Shown: positions 36,101 through 44,680 of the stretch, piece by piece | How the letters are laid out: each line of letters begins with the position of its first letter | How positions within the stretch are numbered: the stretch's first letter is position 1 | Assembly: GCA_016223245.1 (NCBI GenBank) | Contig: JACRPL010000012.1 | Coordinates: 1 to 64,000, forward strand | DNA from: Candidatus Saganbacteria bacterium | GTDB lineage: Bacteria; Margulisbacteria; WOR-1; XYC2-FULL-46-14; XYC2-FULL-37-10 | Length of the DNA stretch: 64,000 bases | Reading direction: 5' to 3' | Program-made: the position numbers and the translations under genes | The notes under the pieces: generated by a model | What the model was told of the DNA's origin: nothing | Seen by the model: the letters and a program-made list of their open reading frames with translations, nothing else | Databases searched by the model: none

Positions 36101-37007
36101 TAGTTTAATTTCAAAAATCAACGCCCTCAAAGCTAAACGCAATGCGGTGATCATTGCCCACAATTACCAAAATGAAGAAGTTCAGGATATTGCCGACTTC
36201 GTTGGCGATTCGCTGGAGCTGTCTATAAAAGCATCCCAAGTAACTTCAAGAGTGATCGTTTTCTGCGGCGTGCACTTTATGGCGGAGACCGCAAAGATAT
36301 TGAATCCCGACAAGATAGTTCTTATGCCGGATGACAATGCCGGTTGCCCCATGGCTAATATGATAACCACAGCCGATGTGATTTCTCTAAAAAAAGCCCA
36401 TCCAAACGCCGCAGTAGTAACATATGTGAATTCTTCGGCCGCCGTAAAAGCTAAATCGGATATTTGCTGTACGTCCGCAAATTCGGCAAAGATCGTAAAT
36501 TCAATTACAGGCACGGACGAGATAATTTTTATTCCAGACAAATATTTAGGCGCGTACACGGGATCCCAAGTTAAAAATAAAAAGTTCTTCTTTTGGGACG
36601 GCTATTGCCCGACACACATGAGAATACTTCCCACAGAAATAGAAGACGCCAAAGCCGCACATCCTGGAGCATTAGTCCTTGTCCATCCCGAATGCAGGCC
36701 GGATGTGATAGCCATGGCGGATCATGCCCTATCCACCGGAGGGATGCTTAAATTCGCAAAAGGATCGAATACGAAAGAATTCATAATCGGGACCGAGGTT
36801 GGAATAATACATCGGTTGAAAAAAGAAAATCCGGATAAGAAATTCTACCCTGTAACAGATAAGGCGATCTGCCCTAATATGAAGCTTACAACTCTCGAAA
36901 AAATACTTTGGTCTTTGGAGGATATGAAAACACAAATTGAAGTTCCAGCTGATATTGCTTCAAAAGCTCGCCTTGCTATTGAAAAAATGCTATCGATCGG
37001 AAAGTGA
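36093..37007 (+). CDS. nadA: quinolinate synthase A
   Basis: A 304-residue [4Fe-4S] enzyme that condenses iminoaspartate with dihydroxyacetone phosphate in NAD synthesis. It has the conserved AHNYQNEEVQDIADFVGDSL start and the three cluster Cys in DDNAGCPMA, HPECRPD and AICPNMK. The start is TTG 36093, overlapping the CBM48 gene. No nadB is in the window. It is convergent with the response regulator with a 1-bp gap. Confidence 0.95.
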   Translation: MPDSLISKINALKAKRNAVIIAHNYQNEEVQDIADFVGDSLELSIKASQVTSRVIVFCGVHFMAETAKILNPDKIVLMPDDNAGCPMANMITTADVISLKKAHPNAAVVTYVNSSAAVKAKSDICCTSANSAKIVNSITGTDEIIFIPDKYLGAYTGSQVKNKKFFFWDGYCPTHMRILPTEIEDAKAAHPGALVLVHPECRPDVIAMADHALSTGGMLKFAKGSNTKEFIIGTEVGIIHRLKKENPDKKFYPVTDKAICPNMKLTTLEKILWSLEDMKTQIEVPADIASKARLAIEKMLSIGK

Positions 37008-37008
37008 T

Positions 37009-37440
37009 CTAGTGGATCGATGGAGGAGGGATTACGGGCCCTTCCTTTTTGACACCTTTTGAACGCCTTCTGCGCAAGCCGCGGTCGCAAAGCTCATATA
37101 TCTCTTCCATGAGGAAAGGCTTCCTCAAATATTCGAGGGCGCCTAAAGTGATGGCATTTGCATGCGAGGCTTCGGTGGCGTAAGCTGTGACAATTACAAC
37201 TTCGATATCAGTATCGATCTCTTTTATCTTTTTTAATACTTCCAGCCCGTCCATGACTGGGAGTTTGTAATCGATGAAAGCCATATCGTAGACGCCTTTT
37301 TTGAGGGATGCAAACGCTGCCGGGCCGTCCGGATAGGTATCTACAAGATAATCTTTGATCTTAAGGATCATCTTGAATGATTCTAAAACTGAAGGCTCGT
37401 CATCTATGACCATTATTTTGATTTCTTGCGCCAACGACAT
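37009..37440 (-). CDS. single-domain response regulator
   Basis: A 143-residue CheY-like receiver with acidic pocket DDE (about 13-15), phospho-acceptor Asp in AFIDYKLP near 57, Thr in VIVTAYA and Lys in YLRKPF. A short basic tail (RRRRSKG) replaces an output domain. ATG 37440 is preceded by AAGAGGAG. The partner kinase is not in the window. It could serve chemotaxis or another phosphorelay. Confidence 0.92.
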   Translation of the reverse strand: MSLAQEIKIMVIDDEPSVLESFKMILKIKDYLVDTYPDGPAAFASLKKGVYDMAFIDYKLPVMDGLEVLKKIKEIDTDIEVVIVTAYATEASHANAITLGALEYLRKPFLMEEIYELCDRGLRRRRSKGVKKEGPVIPPPSIH

Positions 37441-37465
37441 TCTCCTCTTTGAAGTCAGTATCAAC

Positions 37466-37525
37466 TTAGGAAACCAGCGACTAAATCCCGATGTGGGAAT
37501 CGGGACAAGCGTCGCGGGTTCCTAA
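37466..37525. repeat. family-3 palindromic repeat (copy C, inverted)
   Basis: Inverted copy of the 60-bp repeat at 8015 and 14477: GGAAACCAGCGACTAAATCC ... GGGACAAGCGTCGCGGGTTC. Differences are confined to the outer arm. Confidence 0.88.
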
Positions 37526-37560
37526 CTTGTGTCATTTTACCTTATTAGCCCATCAGAGTG

Positions 37561-37612
37561 CAAGCCCCGATTTTCTATTTTACAAGAATAGATTATAGAG
37601 AATCGGGGCAAG
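37561..37612. repeat. CAAGCCCCGATT palindrome
   Basis: CAAGCCCCGATTTTCTATT faces AATAGATTATAGAGAATCGG and GGCAAG around a short loop, a variant of the TCCCGA/TCGGGA family upstream of the tRNA. Confidence 0.75.
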
Positions 37613-37680
37613 TAGAATTTAACTTCTTAATATGATAAACTTATTAATAAAATTTGACATTTAAAATTTGTCATTTTTAA

Positions 37681-37754
37681 GGCTGGGTAGCTCAGTTGGC
37701 TAGAGCGAGGGACTCATAAGCCCTAGGCCGCCAGTTCAATCCTGGCCCCAGCCA
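37681..37754 (+). tRNA. tRNA with CAT anticodon (elongator Met, or Ile2)
   Basis: Acceptor GGCTGGG/CCCAGCC, anticodon loop CTCATAA, T-loop AGTTCAATCCT and A73. No CCA is encoded. It is not an initiator (first pair G-C). Elongator tRNA-Met and lysidine-dependent tRNA-Ile2 share the CAT anticodon. tilS lies 377 bp downstream, which is suggestive but not proof of Ile2. Confidence 0.93.
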
Positions 37755-37789
37755 GTTTATCCTTATCCTAATCCTAAAAAGGAAGCAAT

Positions 37790-38134
37790 ATGGAAAAGAT
37801 CAAAACGCAAGAAAGGCTCCTATCGGCATGCGCATATTTATTCTTTGTGGTCGCGTTGTATATCATATTGACCGATAAGCGGAAAATCAAATATGATGCC
37901 TACAACGCCGCCCAAGCATTGCTCCTTTGGCTTTCTTATTTGCTGATTTTTATAGCTTTGCGGATCATTTATGCGCTCCTTTCGGGAATTCATTATTTTA
38001 TCTTTTATGATATGCTTGTTAAACTAGCTTATATTTTGATGTTTGCTTATGTTTTCTACATTGCTTATTCAACTTATAATGAAAAGGAATTCTATATCCC
38101 GTACATTTCAAACTTATCGGAAAAAATATTATGA
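37790..38134 (+). CDS. small membrane protein (DUF4870/Tic20-like)
   Basis: A 114-residue protein with three or four predicted membrane helices, an N-terminal YKIKYDAYNAAQALLLW-like segment (KRKIKYDAYNAAQALL) and charged ends. Layout resembles DUF4870/Tic20-type small membrane proteins, of unknown function in bacteria. It overlaps tilS by ATGA, so the two are coupled. Confidence 0.72.
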   Translation: MEKIKTQERLLSACAYLFFVVALYIILTDKRKIKYDAYNAAQALLLWLSYLLIFIALRIIYALLSGIHYFIFYDMLVKLAYILMFAYVFYIAYSTYNEKEFYIPYISNLSEKIL

Positions 38135-39516
38135 TCGCAAAAAAAGCGCTGGAATCAATAAAAGAATATAAAATGATAGCTCCGGGCGATTCGATCCTTA
38201 TCGCGGTTTCGGGCGGAGCCGATTCGACAGCCCTTCTTAATTTGCTTTATTCTAACAAGGAAGAATTGAAGATATCATCGCTTTATGTCGCCCACATGAA
38301 CCATCTTTTGCGAAGGGAAGAAGCGGAGATGGACCAAAGATATGTCGAGAACCTTGCAAAGAACCTGGGATTGCTCTGCCTTTCCGAATCAGCTGATGTC
38401 GAGGCATATGCCGCCCGCGAAAAATTAAGCATCGAGGATGCCGGACGGCGCCTTCGATACGGGTTCTACGATGCCTGCGCAAAAAAAGTCGGGGCAAACA
38501 AAATAGCCCTGGGTCATACGGCCGACGATATGGTCGAGACTTTCCTGATGAGGCTATTGCGTGGAGCTGGACTAAAAGGGCTGACCGGCATCCCGCCTGT
38601 CCGCGGCAATATTTTCAGGCCATTAATTAAAATATGGCGAAAAGAGATCGACAACTATATTGCAACCCTAAAACTCGTACCCAGGATAGACCATACCAAT
38701 TACGAATCAAAATACCTGCGCAACCGCGTCAGGCTAAAATTGATCCCCCAATTGAAAATTTACAATCTAAATATTAAAGAAATATTATTGCAGACAGTGC
38801 TGCTTTTGACGGAAGACTACCTTTACATGGAATCAAAAACGTCCGACGCCATAAAAGAAATGATCTCGCGCGAAAAAGAAGGCGAAATCGAGATCGAAGC
38901 GGACAAATTAAGGAAACTGCCCCTTCCTATTGCCGGCCATTTGATAAGGACATCGATCGAAAGGGTCAAAGGCAACCTTGCGGAGCTTGGCTTCTCGCAT
39001 ATCCAGAATATTATCAAGAATCTCGATTCGACCGAAAAATGGGAGCTCCACTTGCCGGACAGCACATTCGTCTTTGGCGCAAAGAATCTCCTGACAATAA
39101 CAAAATCTGCCCCGAAAGCAGCCGAAAAGATATCTTTCCATTATAACCTTAAAGCCCCTGCAAGCATCGTGATCAAAGAAACCAATATTAAAATATCGGC
39201 TGAAATCCTCGAGAGCGCAAGCGGATGGAGCGAATCGCAAAATACCGCTGTCCTTGATTTCGACGAAACAGGGATAGACCTAATAATACGTTCCCGAAAA
39301 GACGGCGACAGGTTTTTCCCGCTCGGAATGCGGGGAGCAAAAAAAGTTCAGGATTTTTTTGTTGACTTAAAGATCCCCCAGGATATGCGCGATTGCGTCC
39401 CGATAGTTGAAGCCGCGGGCCGCATCGTCTGGGTTGCGCCGTACAGGATCGATGAGCGGAATAAAGTGACAAAAAAGACAAAAAAAGCTGTCAAGCTTAG
39501 TTTTGAAAAGATATGA
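38131..39516 (+). CDS. tilS: tRNA(Ile)-lysidine synthase
   Basis: A 461-residue N-type ATP pyrophosphatase (AVSGGADSTALL) that changes C34 of tRNA-Ile(CAU) to lysidine. It has the GHTADDMVETFLMRLLRGAG block and a complete C-terminal TilS domain (KDGDRFFPLGMRGAKKVQDFF). Length is normal. It overlaps folP by 4 bp. Confidence 0.95.
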   Translation: MIAKKALESIKEYKMIAPGDSILIAVSGGADSTALLNLLYSNKEELKISSLYVAHMNHLLRREEAEMDQRYVENLAKNLGLLCLSESADVEAYAAREKLSIEDAGRRLRYGFYDACAKKVGANKIALGHTADDMVETFLMRLLRGAGLKGLTGIPPVRGNIFRPLIKIWRKEIDNYIATLKLVPRIDHTNYESKYLRNRVRLKLIPQLKIYNLNIKEILLQTVLLLTEDYLYMESKTSDAIKEMISREKEGEIEIEADKLRKLPLPIAGHLIRTSIERVKGNLAELGFSHIQNIIKNLDSTEKWELHLPDSTFVFGAKNLLTITKSAPKAAEKISFHYNLKAPASIVIKETNIKISAEILESASGWSESQNTAVLDFDETGIDLIIRSRKDGDRFFPLGMRGAKKVQDFFVDLKIPQDMRDCVPIVEAAGRIVWVAPYRIDERNKVTKKTKKAVKLSFEKI

Positions 39517-40727
39517 GATACTTGCCTTACTTGGTGCAGGTCAATTCATTGGAAGAATCCGAATCGATCTTTTCTGGCATCGATGTTGATCCGATGGGAA
39601 TCAAACTTATGGAAGACAAAGCATTATTCTACCCATTAATGCTTAAAGACCTGACGCCCCCCCAGGCAAACATCATTAAACAATATTTGTTATCATGCGG
39701 AGGAGAAGCTGTCTGCGGAAGAGGCGTCATTAATAATTCGATCAAGAATTCGGATGTCTTATTGCTTGCGACGCTTAACCAATACAGGAAGCTGATCAAT
39801 AAGCTCAAGGCGAATAAATTCGCCCTTCCAGAAATTGCCCATATATTGGGCGAAACCCTAAAAAACATCGAGAGCGTTCCGCCGCCTATAAAAATCAAAA
39901 ACCGTCCAACTTTGGATTTTGGCAAGAGAACCTACATTATGGGAATAATAAACGTGACACCGGATTCATTTTCCGATGGCGGCAAATTTTATGCTCCCCA
40001 AGCCGCGATCGCCCATGCAAAAAGCATGATCCATGCAGGCGCCGATATTATTGATATCGGCGGGGAATCGACCCGCCCTGGATCGCAGCCGATATCCGCC
40101 AAAGAAGAACTTAGACGGATAATGCCGGTCATTGAAACCTTAGCCAAAAACAGAAAATGCATCATTTCCGTCGATACGCAAAAATCAGAAGTAGCCGATA
40201 TGGCGCTAAAATCCGGAGCCCATATTATTAATGACGTAAGTGCATTAAGATCTGACAAAAAGATGGCCAAGACAATAGCAAAATATAAAGCTTCGGTAAT
40301 ACTCATGCACATGCGAGGGACGCCGGATATAATGCAGGTAAAACCGGCATACAAAGACCTCTTTTTTGAAATATTAAGCTCATTAAAAGACAGCCTTGAA
40401 ATTGCGAATAAAGCTGGTATACTATTTTCCCGTATAATAGTTGACCCGGGATTTGGTTTCGGCAAAAGCTTAAGTGATAATTTCATGATCCTTAGGAATT
40501 TGCGCACCTTCAAGGTGCTGGGGCGACCAATCCTTGTCGGGGCATCGCGTAAAAAAATGATAGGCAGTATTTTAGGCGTGCCGCCGGATAAGCGGCTTAT
40601 TGGGACGGCCGCAACAATTCCGGTTGCAATTTTGAACGGGGCGAATATAATACGGGTGCATGATGTTTTTGAGATGAAACAATCCGCAAAAATAGCGGAT
40701 GCGGTAATCGGAAGGAGATTGAGATGA
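39513..40727 (+). CDS. folP: dihydropteroate synthase with N-terminal extension
   Basis: A 404-residue protein. The catalytic TIM barrel starts near residue 140 (MGIINVTPDSFSDGGKF) and contains IDIGGESTRPG and the DPGFGFGK signature. It joins p-aminobenzoate to dihydropterin pyrophosphate. The first 130 or so residues form an extra alpha/beta domain also known in some clostridial and archaeal homologues. It sits in a tilS-folP-folK run with 4-bp overlaps. Confidence 0.95.
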   Translation: MRYLPYLVQVNSLEESESIFSGIDVDPMGIKLMEDKALFYPLMLKDLTPPQANIIKQYLLSCGGEAVCGRGVINNSIKNSDVLLLATLNQYRKLINKLKANKFALPEIAHILGETLKNIESVPPPIKIKNRPTLDFGKRTYIMGIINVTPDSFSDGGKFYAPQAAIAHAKSMIHAGADIIDIGGESTRPGSQPISAKEELRRIMPVIETLAKNRKCIISVDTQKSEVADMALKSGAHIINDVSALRSDKKMAKTIAKYKASVILMHMRGTPDIMQVKPAYKDLFFEILSSLKDSLEIANKAGILFSRIIVDPGFGFGKSLSDNFMILRNLRTFKVLGRPILVGASRKKMIGSILGVPPDKRLIGTAATIPVAILNGANIIRVHDVFEMKQSAKIADAVIGRRLR

Positions 40728-41374
40728 AAAAGAAGAAAAAAACAAAAAAACCAACAGGCAAAAAACCGGCAAAAAAAACAAAGAAACACTCCAAAAATGC
40801 CGCAAAACACCAAAACAATAAGAAGGGCCCTAGGATTGCTTATTTAAGCCTTGGAAGCAACGTCGGTGACCGCGAAGAGTACATCGAACAGGCGGTGTTC
40901 CTTATTGGCAGGTTGAAAGGCGTTGAAATAATGAAGAGATCGGGCAATTACGAAACCGAACCGGAAGGCAATGCAGACCAGCCAAAATTCATAAACTGCG
41001 TACTAGAGATCAAGACAACGCTTGCTCCGCATAATTTGCTTGAAGAGCTCCAAACAATCGAGAATGCGCTCGGCCGCGAGCGTGAAATAGAATGGGGGCC
41101 AAGGACTATTGACATTGATATCTTGATCTTTGGTGATTTTGTCATAAGCGACGACAAGCTCCAAATACCTCATCCTCTTCTGCATGAAAGGCTGTTCGTT
41201 CTCCAGCCGTTAAAAGAAATAGCGCCAAGGCTTATCCACCCTATGCTTGAAAAGACCATCGTTGCACTCTACGACGAAAGAAAATCTGAACTTGGAGCCG
41301 ATAAATACGATGATGAGCTCCCCGGCTTTAAAGAGATCAAAAAAGGCGGCGTTGACGACTACGAACGTTGGTAA
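40724..41374 (+). CDS. folK: HPPK (folate pyrophosphokinase) with lysine-rich leader
   Basis: A 216-residue protein. The HPPK domain (about 36-165) has YLSLGSNVGDRE and the catalytic WGPRTIDIDIL motif; it adds pyrophosphate to hydroxymethyl-dihydropterin. The first 35 residues are almost all Lys, with Pro and Thr, and are encoded by an A-rich stretch. About 30 extra residues follow the domain. An internal start near residue 36 is possible but there is no clear Shine-Dalgarno. It overlaps folP by 4 bp. Confidence 0.93.
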   Translation: MKKKKKTKKPTGKKPAKKTKKHSKNAAKHQNNKKGPRIAYLSLGSNVGDREEYIEQAVFLIGRLKGVEIMKRSGNYETEPEGNADQPKFINCVLEIKTTLAPHNLLEELQTIENALGREREIEWGPRTIDIDILIFGDFVISDDKLQIPHPLLHERLFVLQPLKEIAPRLIHPMLEKTIVALYDERKSELGADKYDDELPGFKEIKKGGVDDYERW

Positions 41375-41380
41375 GCGTTC

Positions 41381-41415
41381 GTAATGACAAATTACAAATG
41401 ACAAATGTCAAATGA
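41381..41415. repeat. CAAATGTCAAATGA array at the tsaE start
   Basis: AATGACAAATTACAAATGAC and AAATGTCAAATGAAA words. The ATG of tsaE is part of the array. Confidence 0.75.
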
Positions 41416-41821
41416 AATCCTAACCACTCATTCCGCCGAAGAGACCGTTGAACTCGGGAAGAAGATCGGACAGGAATTAAAGCCAAACGATATTGTTGCC
41501 CTTTATGGCGGGCTTGGGGCGGGAAAAACGACGCTTGTGCAAGGCATAGGATTAGGATTAGGCATAGGTGAAATGATCACCTCCCCCACTTTTATCTTGA
41601 TCAACGAATATCCCGGCCGGATCCCGCTTTATCATATCGATCTCTATAGATTAGACGATATTTCACAAGTTGAAGATCTGGGCATCGAAGAATATTTTTC
41701 AAAAGGCGGCGTTTGCATAATTGAGTGGGCAGAAAAACTCGGGAACTTGCTTCCGAAAAATGCAAAGACCATTAAAATTGAAATTGTTTCAGAAAACGAA
41801 AGGAAAATATGGCGATCTTAG
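41405..41821 (+). CDS. tsaE: tRNA threonylcarbamoyladenosine ATPase TsaE
   Basis: A 138-residue P-loop ATPase (YGGLGAGKTTLVQGI) with the Thr/Ser switch (SPTFILINEY) and the HIDLYRLDD and CIIEWAEKL motifs. With TsaB and TsaD it makes t6A37 in tRNAs reading ANN codons. The start codon lies in a CAAATG word array, so the first residues (MSNEI) may be repeat-derived. It overlaps tsaB by 13 bp. Confidence 0.94.
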   Translation: MSNEILTTHSAEETVELGKKIGQELKPNDIVALYGGLGAGKTTLVQGIGLGLGIGEMITSPTFILINEYPGRIPLYHIDLYRLDDISQVEDLGIEEYFSKGGVCIIEWAEKLGNLLPKNAKTIKIEIVSENERKIWRS

Positions 41822-42495
41822 GCATAAGCAGTGCAACTAAAATAGTATCGGTAGGATTTTGCAGTGAAGGAGATATCTTGGCTGAAATGAATGTAGCCGG
41901 AAAACAATCATTCACGGAAGACCTGATGGCATATATCGATGAAACCGTAAAACAGGCGGATGTAAAACTTTCAGGCATAGCTGCAGCATCAGGGCCCGGA
42001 TCATATAATGGCTTAAGAGGAGGCCTTTCAACAGCTAAAACCCTAGCGCAAACGCTGTCATTGCCATTGATAGAGGTTTCAACGCTGGAAGCCATAGCTT
42101 ATAATTTGATAGATATCGAGGCGACAATTTGCGCCGTATCGGATGCCAGGCGCGACGAATACAATCTCGCTTTCTTCGCGTCATCTAATAATTCAGTTAG
42201 AAGATTAACAAAAGATTCCTTAATACATTTAGATAAAATAGTTGAACTATTATCAAAAGTCGCAGGCATTATCCGCTTAAGCGGCGTTACAGATGATATA
42301 TACACCGCAATAAAAGCATTAAACCCTGATACTCAAATAAAACAAATGAGCCAAGAGCTTTCGATCGCAAAAGGTATAAACGTCGCTTTGATCGGAGAAC
42401 AATTACTTAAAGATGGGAAGACTTCGGATGTATTGACGCTAACTCCCAAGTATTCGGTTGAACCAAACATCAGAGAGTTTAAGGGTAAGGGTTAG
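41809..42495 (+). CDS. tsaB: tRNA threonylcarbamoyladenosine protein TsaB
   Basis: A 228-residue ASKHA-fold protein with MAILGISSAT, the SGPGSYNGLRGGLSTAKTL block and the DARRDEYN segment. It is the platform for TsaD in the t6A37 pathway. Co-transcribed with tsaE; tsaD is not in the window. It is convergent with ispE; the 75-bp spacer holds GTTTGG/CCAAAC arms without a clear T-run. Confidence 0.93.
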   Translation: MAILGISSATKIVSVGFCSEGDILAEMNVAGKQSFTEDLMAYIDETVKQADVKLSGIAAASGPGSYNGLRGGLSTAKTLAQTLSLPLIEVSTLEAIAYNLIDIEATICAVSDARRDEYNLAFFASSNNSVRRLTKDSLIHLDKIVELLSKVAGIIRLSGVTDDIYTAIKALNPDTQIKQMSQELSIAKGINVALIGEQLLKDGKTSDVLTLTPKYSVEPNIREFKGKG

Positions 42496-42570
42496 GAGGC
42501 CAGTTTGGTTATTTGGTTGGGTTATTAGGCCAAACGTCTAAACCCAATAACAATACCGGCATCATAACCT

Positions 42571-43416
42571 TCACCCGACTTCTATACCTTTCCCAACAGG
42601 CTCAACAATATAAGCTTGAGAATATTCTTGCTTCATTTTATTATATATCCTGGTCGCCGTTTGCTTATCGGGAGCTAATCCGAAGACAGAAGGGCCGGAT
42701 CCAGACATGATTGCTTGAAGACAACCTAACTGAATAAGCTGTTTTTTGATCTCTTGGACTTTTGGAAATTTTGAAAGCACGACTTTTTCAAGGTCATTAA
42801 AAAGAGAAATAGATTCCATCTGATGATGCGTCCCCACTAATCTATTTTCAGCGATCCATACTAGATCAAAATTATCATAGACCCACTTGGTCGATACGGA
42901 AAAATCCGGTTTTACAATAATATACCATGTTGGGATCCGGGATTTGGGATCTGGGATCTTTTCCACCAGCTCTCCTCTTCCACGACATCTACAAATGCTG
43001 CCGACAAGACAAAACGGAACATCAGAACCAACTTCAGCGCCTAAAACCGAAAGGTTTGATTCGGATAATTTTGCCTGATAAAGCTGGTTCAATCCGATCA
43101 GCACCGCTGCTGCATCGGCCGAGCCTCCCGCCAAACCCGCAGCTATTGGAATAATTTTTTTGATATCGATTTTAACCGATGGAGCAACGCCCGTCTTATC
43201 AAAAAAAACTTCCGCGGCTTTGTAAGCGGTATTTTTGTTGTCTAATGGGACTTGAGGATTGTCGCTTGTAAGTTCGATCCCGTTATTTATTCGTGACACA
43301 GAGACATAGTCGCATAGCGACACGGATTGCATTATAGAGTCAATTTCGTGATAGCCGTCTTCGCGCTTGCCTATTACCTGCAAAGCAAGGTTTATCTTGG
43401 CGTGGGCCTTAAGCAT
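42571..43416 (-). CDS. ispE: 4-diphosphocytidyl-2-C-methyl-D-erythritol kinase
   Basis: A 281-residue GHMP kinase of the MEP isoprenoid pathway. It has the N-terminal AHAKINLALQVIGKREDGYH, the ATP loop PIAAGLAGGSADAAA and the C-terminal MSGSGPSVFGL. Residues KIPDPKSRIPT near 157 are encoded by GGGATCTGGGAT words (42925-42960) and look like an in-frame insert before IIVKPDFSVST. ATG 43416 is preferred over GTG 43422. It lies directly after rpsT. Confidence 0.95.
   Translation of the reverse strand: MLKAHAKINLALQVIGKREDGYHEIDSIMQSVSLCDYVSVSRINNGIELTSDNPQVPLDNKNTAYKAAEVFFDKTGVAPSVKIDIKKIIPIAAGLAGGSADAAAVLIGLNQLYQAKLSESNLSVLGAEVGSDVPFCLVGSICRCRGRGELVEKIPDPKSRIPTWYIIVKPDFSVSTKWVYDNFDLVWIAENRLVGTHHQMESISLFNDLEKVVLSKFPKVQEIKKQLIQLGCLQAIMSGSGPSVFGLAPDKQTATRIYNKMKQEYSQAYIVEPVGKGIEVG
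42925..42960. repeat. GGGATCTGGGATC word array inside ispE
   Basis: GTTGGGATCCGGGATTTGGG and ATCTGGGATCTTTTC words in frame within ispE, the same word family as at 12840-12904. Confidence 0.7.
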
Positions 43417-43421
43417 TAACA

Positions 43422-43661
43422 CTATTTTGCTGAAATAAGCCTCATTAATCTGGATTTTTTTCGCGAGGCCAAATTCTTGTGGACTACATTTTTGCTTGCG
43501 GCTTTATCAAGCCATTTGATCGCGGTCCTTATATCTTCTGCTTTTTTTGAGGCTATTGCGGCTTTGACTGCTTTTTTGATCTTGCCTTTGTAAGACAGGT
43601 TCTTTAGCCTGTCGCGCTTTGAAGTCCTTATTCTTTTAATAGCTGATTTAATATTTGCCAT
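43422..43661 (-). CDS. rpsT: 30S ribosomal protein S20
   Basis: A 79-residue basic helical protein that begins MANIKSAIKRIRTSKRDRLKN and matches S20, which binds the 5' domain of 16S rRNA. Its ribosome-binding site is doubled by a 16-bp tandem duplication (43660-43691). ispE follows with its start within 6 bp of the stop. Confidence 0.96.
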   Translation of the reverse strand: MANIKSAIKRIRTSKRDRLKNLSYKGKIKKAVKAAIASKKAEDIRTAIKWLDKAASKNVVHKNLASRKKSRLMRLISAK

Positions 43662-43691
43662 TGAACTCCCCTTTTATTGAACTCCCCTTTT
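43660..43691 (-). repeat. 16-bp tandem duplication of the rpsT ribosome-binding site
   Basis: On the minus strand AAAAGGGGAGTTCAAT occurs twice in a row directly before the rpsT start, so the Shine-Dalgarno GGGGAG and spacer are present in two copies. Confidence 0.85.
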
Positions 43692-43805
43692 AAAATTGAA
43701 CCTTGACAACCATCCTGCAAACTTTTATAATTTTATCATATGTAAATGTTTCGCGCAACGGTTTTCCATCTTTCCTACTCATAAATCCCAGGAAAAAACA
43801 AATAA

Positions 43806-44678
43806 ATGGCCAAATTATCGATCCACGAGTGGTTCAAACAAAAGAAAAAAGCAAGACAAAAAGAACCGGCCGCGCCGGCAGAAAGGTTGAACATCCCGGA
43901 AAACCTTTGGGTAAAATGTTATTCCTGCAACACCGCGATATTCTCGAAAGAGCTCAAAGAGAACCTGAAGGTCTGCCCAAAATGCAATTACCATTTCAGG
44001 CTTTCCGCAAATGAAAGGATCGAAATGCTTGCGGATGCCGGAAGCTTCAAAGAAATAGCGCGGGACCTCAAAGCCGCCGATTTCTTAGGCTTTGTCGATT
44101 CAAAGCCGTACAAATTAAGGATTGAGGAAGCAATGCTTAAGTCGTCATTGAACGAAGCGATGATCGTGGGCGAATCATTGATCGAATCGCTTCCGGCGGC
44201 ATTAGGCGTTATGGACTTTTCTTTTATGGGCGGCAGCATGGGATCGGTTGTCGGCGAAAAGATCACCCGGCTGGTAGAGCTTGGGATTGAGCGCAAATGC
44301 CCGGTCATTGTTTCAACGTCTTCCGGAGGCGCACGCATGCAGGAAGGTATAATATCTCTCATGCAAATGGCAAAAGTTTCTGCCGCGCTCGGGCGTTTAA
44401 GGGAATTTGGCATACCTTATATAGTCCTGCTTACCGACCCGACGACCGGCGGCACAACCGCAAGCTTTGCGATGCTCGGGGATATCCAGATCGCGGAACC
44501 CGGCGCATTGATAGGTTTTGCCGGCCCCCGCGTCATCGAACAGACAATAAGGCAAAAACTGCCTCCGGGCTTCCAGCGGTCGGAGTTCCTTTTGAAGCAC
44601 GGGATGGTTGACATGATATGCGCCCGAAAAAACCTTAAAGAAACTTTGGGTAAAATATTGAGGTTTTTCAAGGATTAA
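43806..44678 (+). CDS. accD: acetyl-CoA carboxylase carboxyltransferase beta subunit
   Basis: A 290-residue subunit with an N-terminal zinc ribbon (CYSC about 38-41, CPKC about 57-60) and the crotonase-like carboxyltransferase fold (SSGGARMQEG, TTGGTTASFA, GFAGPRVIEQT). With AccA it transfers carboxyl from biotin to acetyl-CoA for fatty acid synthesis. The adjacent accD-accA pair is an expected arrangement. Confidence 0.96.
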   Translation: MAKLSIHEWFKQKKKARQKEPAAPAERLNIPENLWVKCYSCNTAIFSKELKENLKVCPKCNYHFRLSANERIEMLADAGSFKEIARDLKAADFLGFVDSKPYKLRIEEAMLKSSLNEAMIVGESLIESLPAALGVMDFSFMGGSMGSVVGEKITRLVELGIERKCPVIVSTSSGGARMQEGIISLMQMAKVSAALGRLREFGIPYIVLLTDPTTGGTTASFAMLGDIQIAEPGALIGFAGPRVIEQTIRQKLPPGFQRSEFLLKHGMVDMICARKNLKETLGKILRFFKD

Positions 44679-44680
44679 CA

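Noticed and set aside
40597-40818. Aromatic-rich minus-strand frames at the folK start
   Set aside because: Antisense of the lysine-rich leader gives Phe-rich frames by composition alone.
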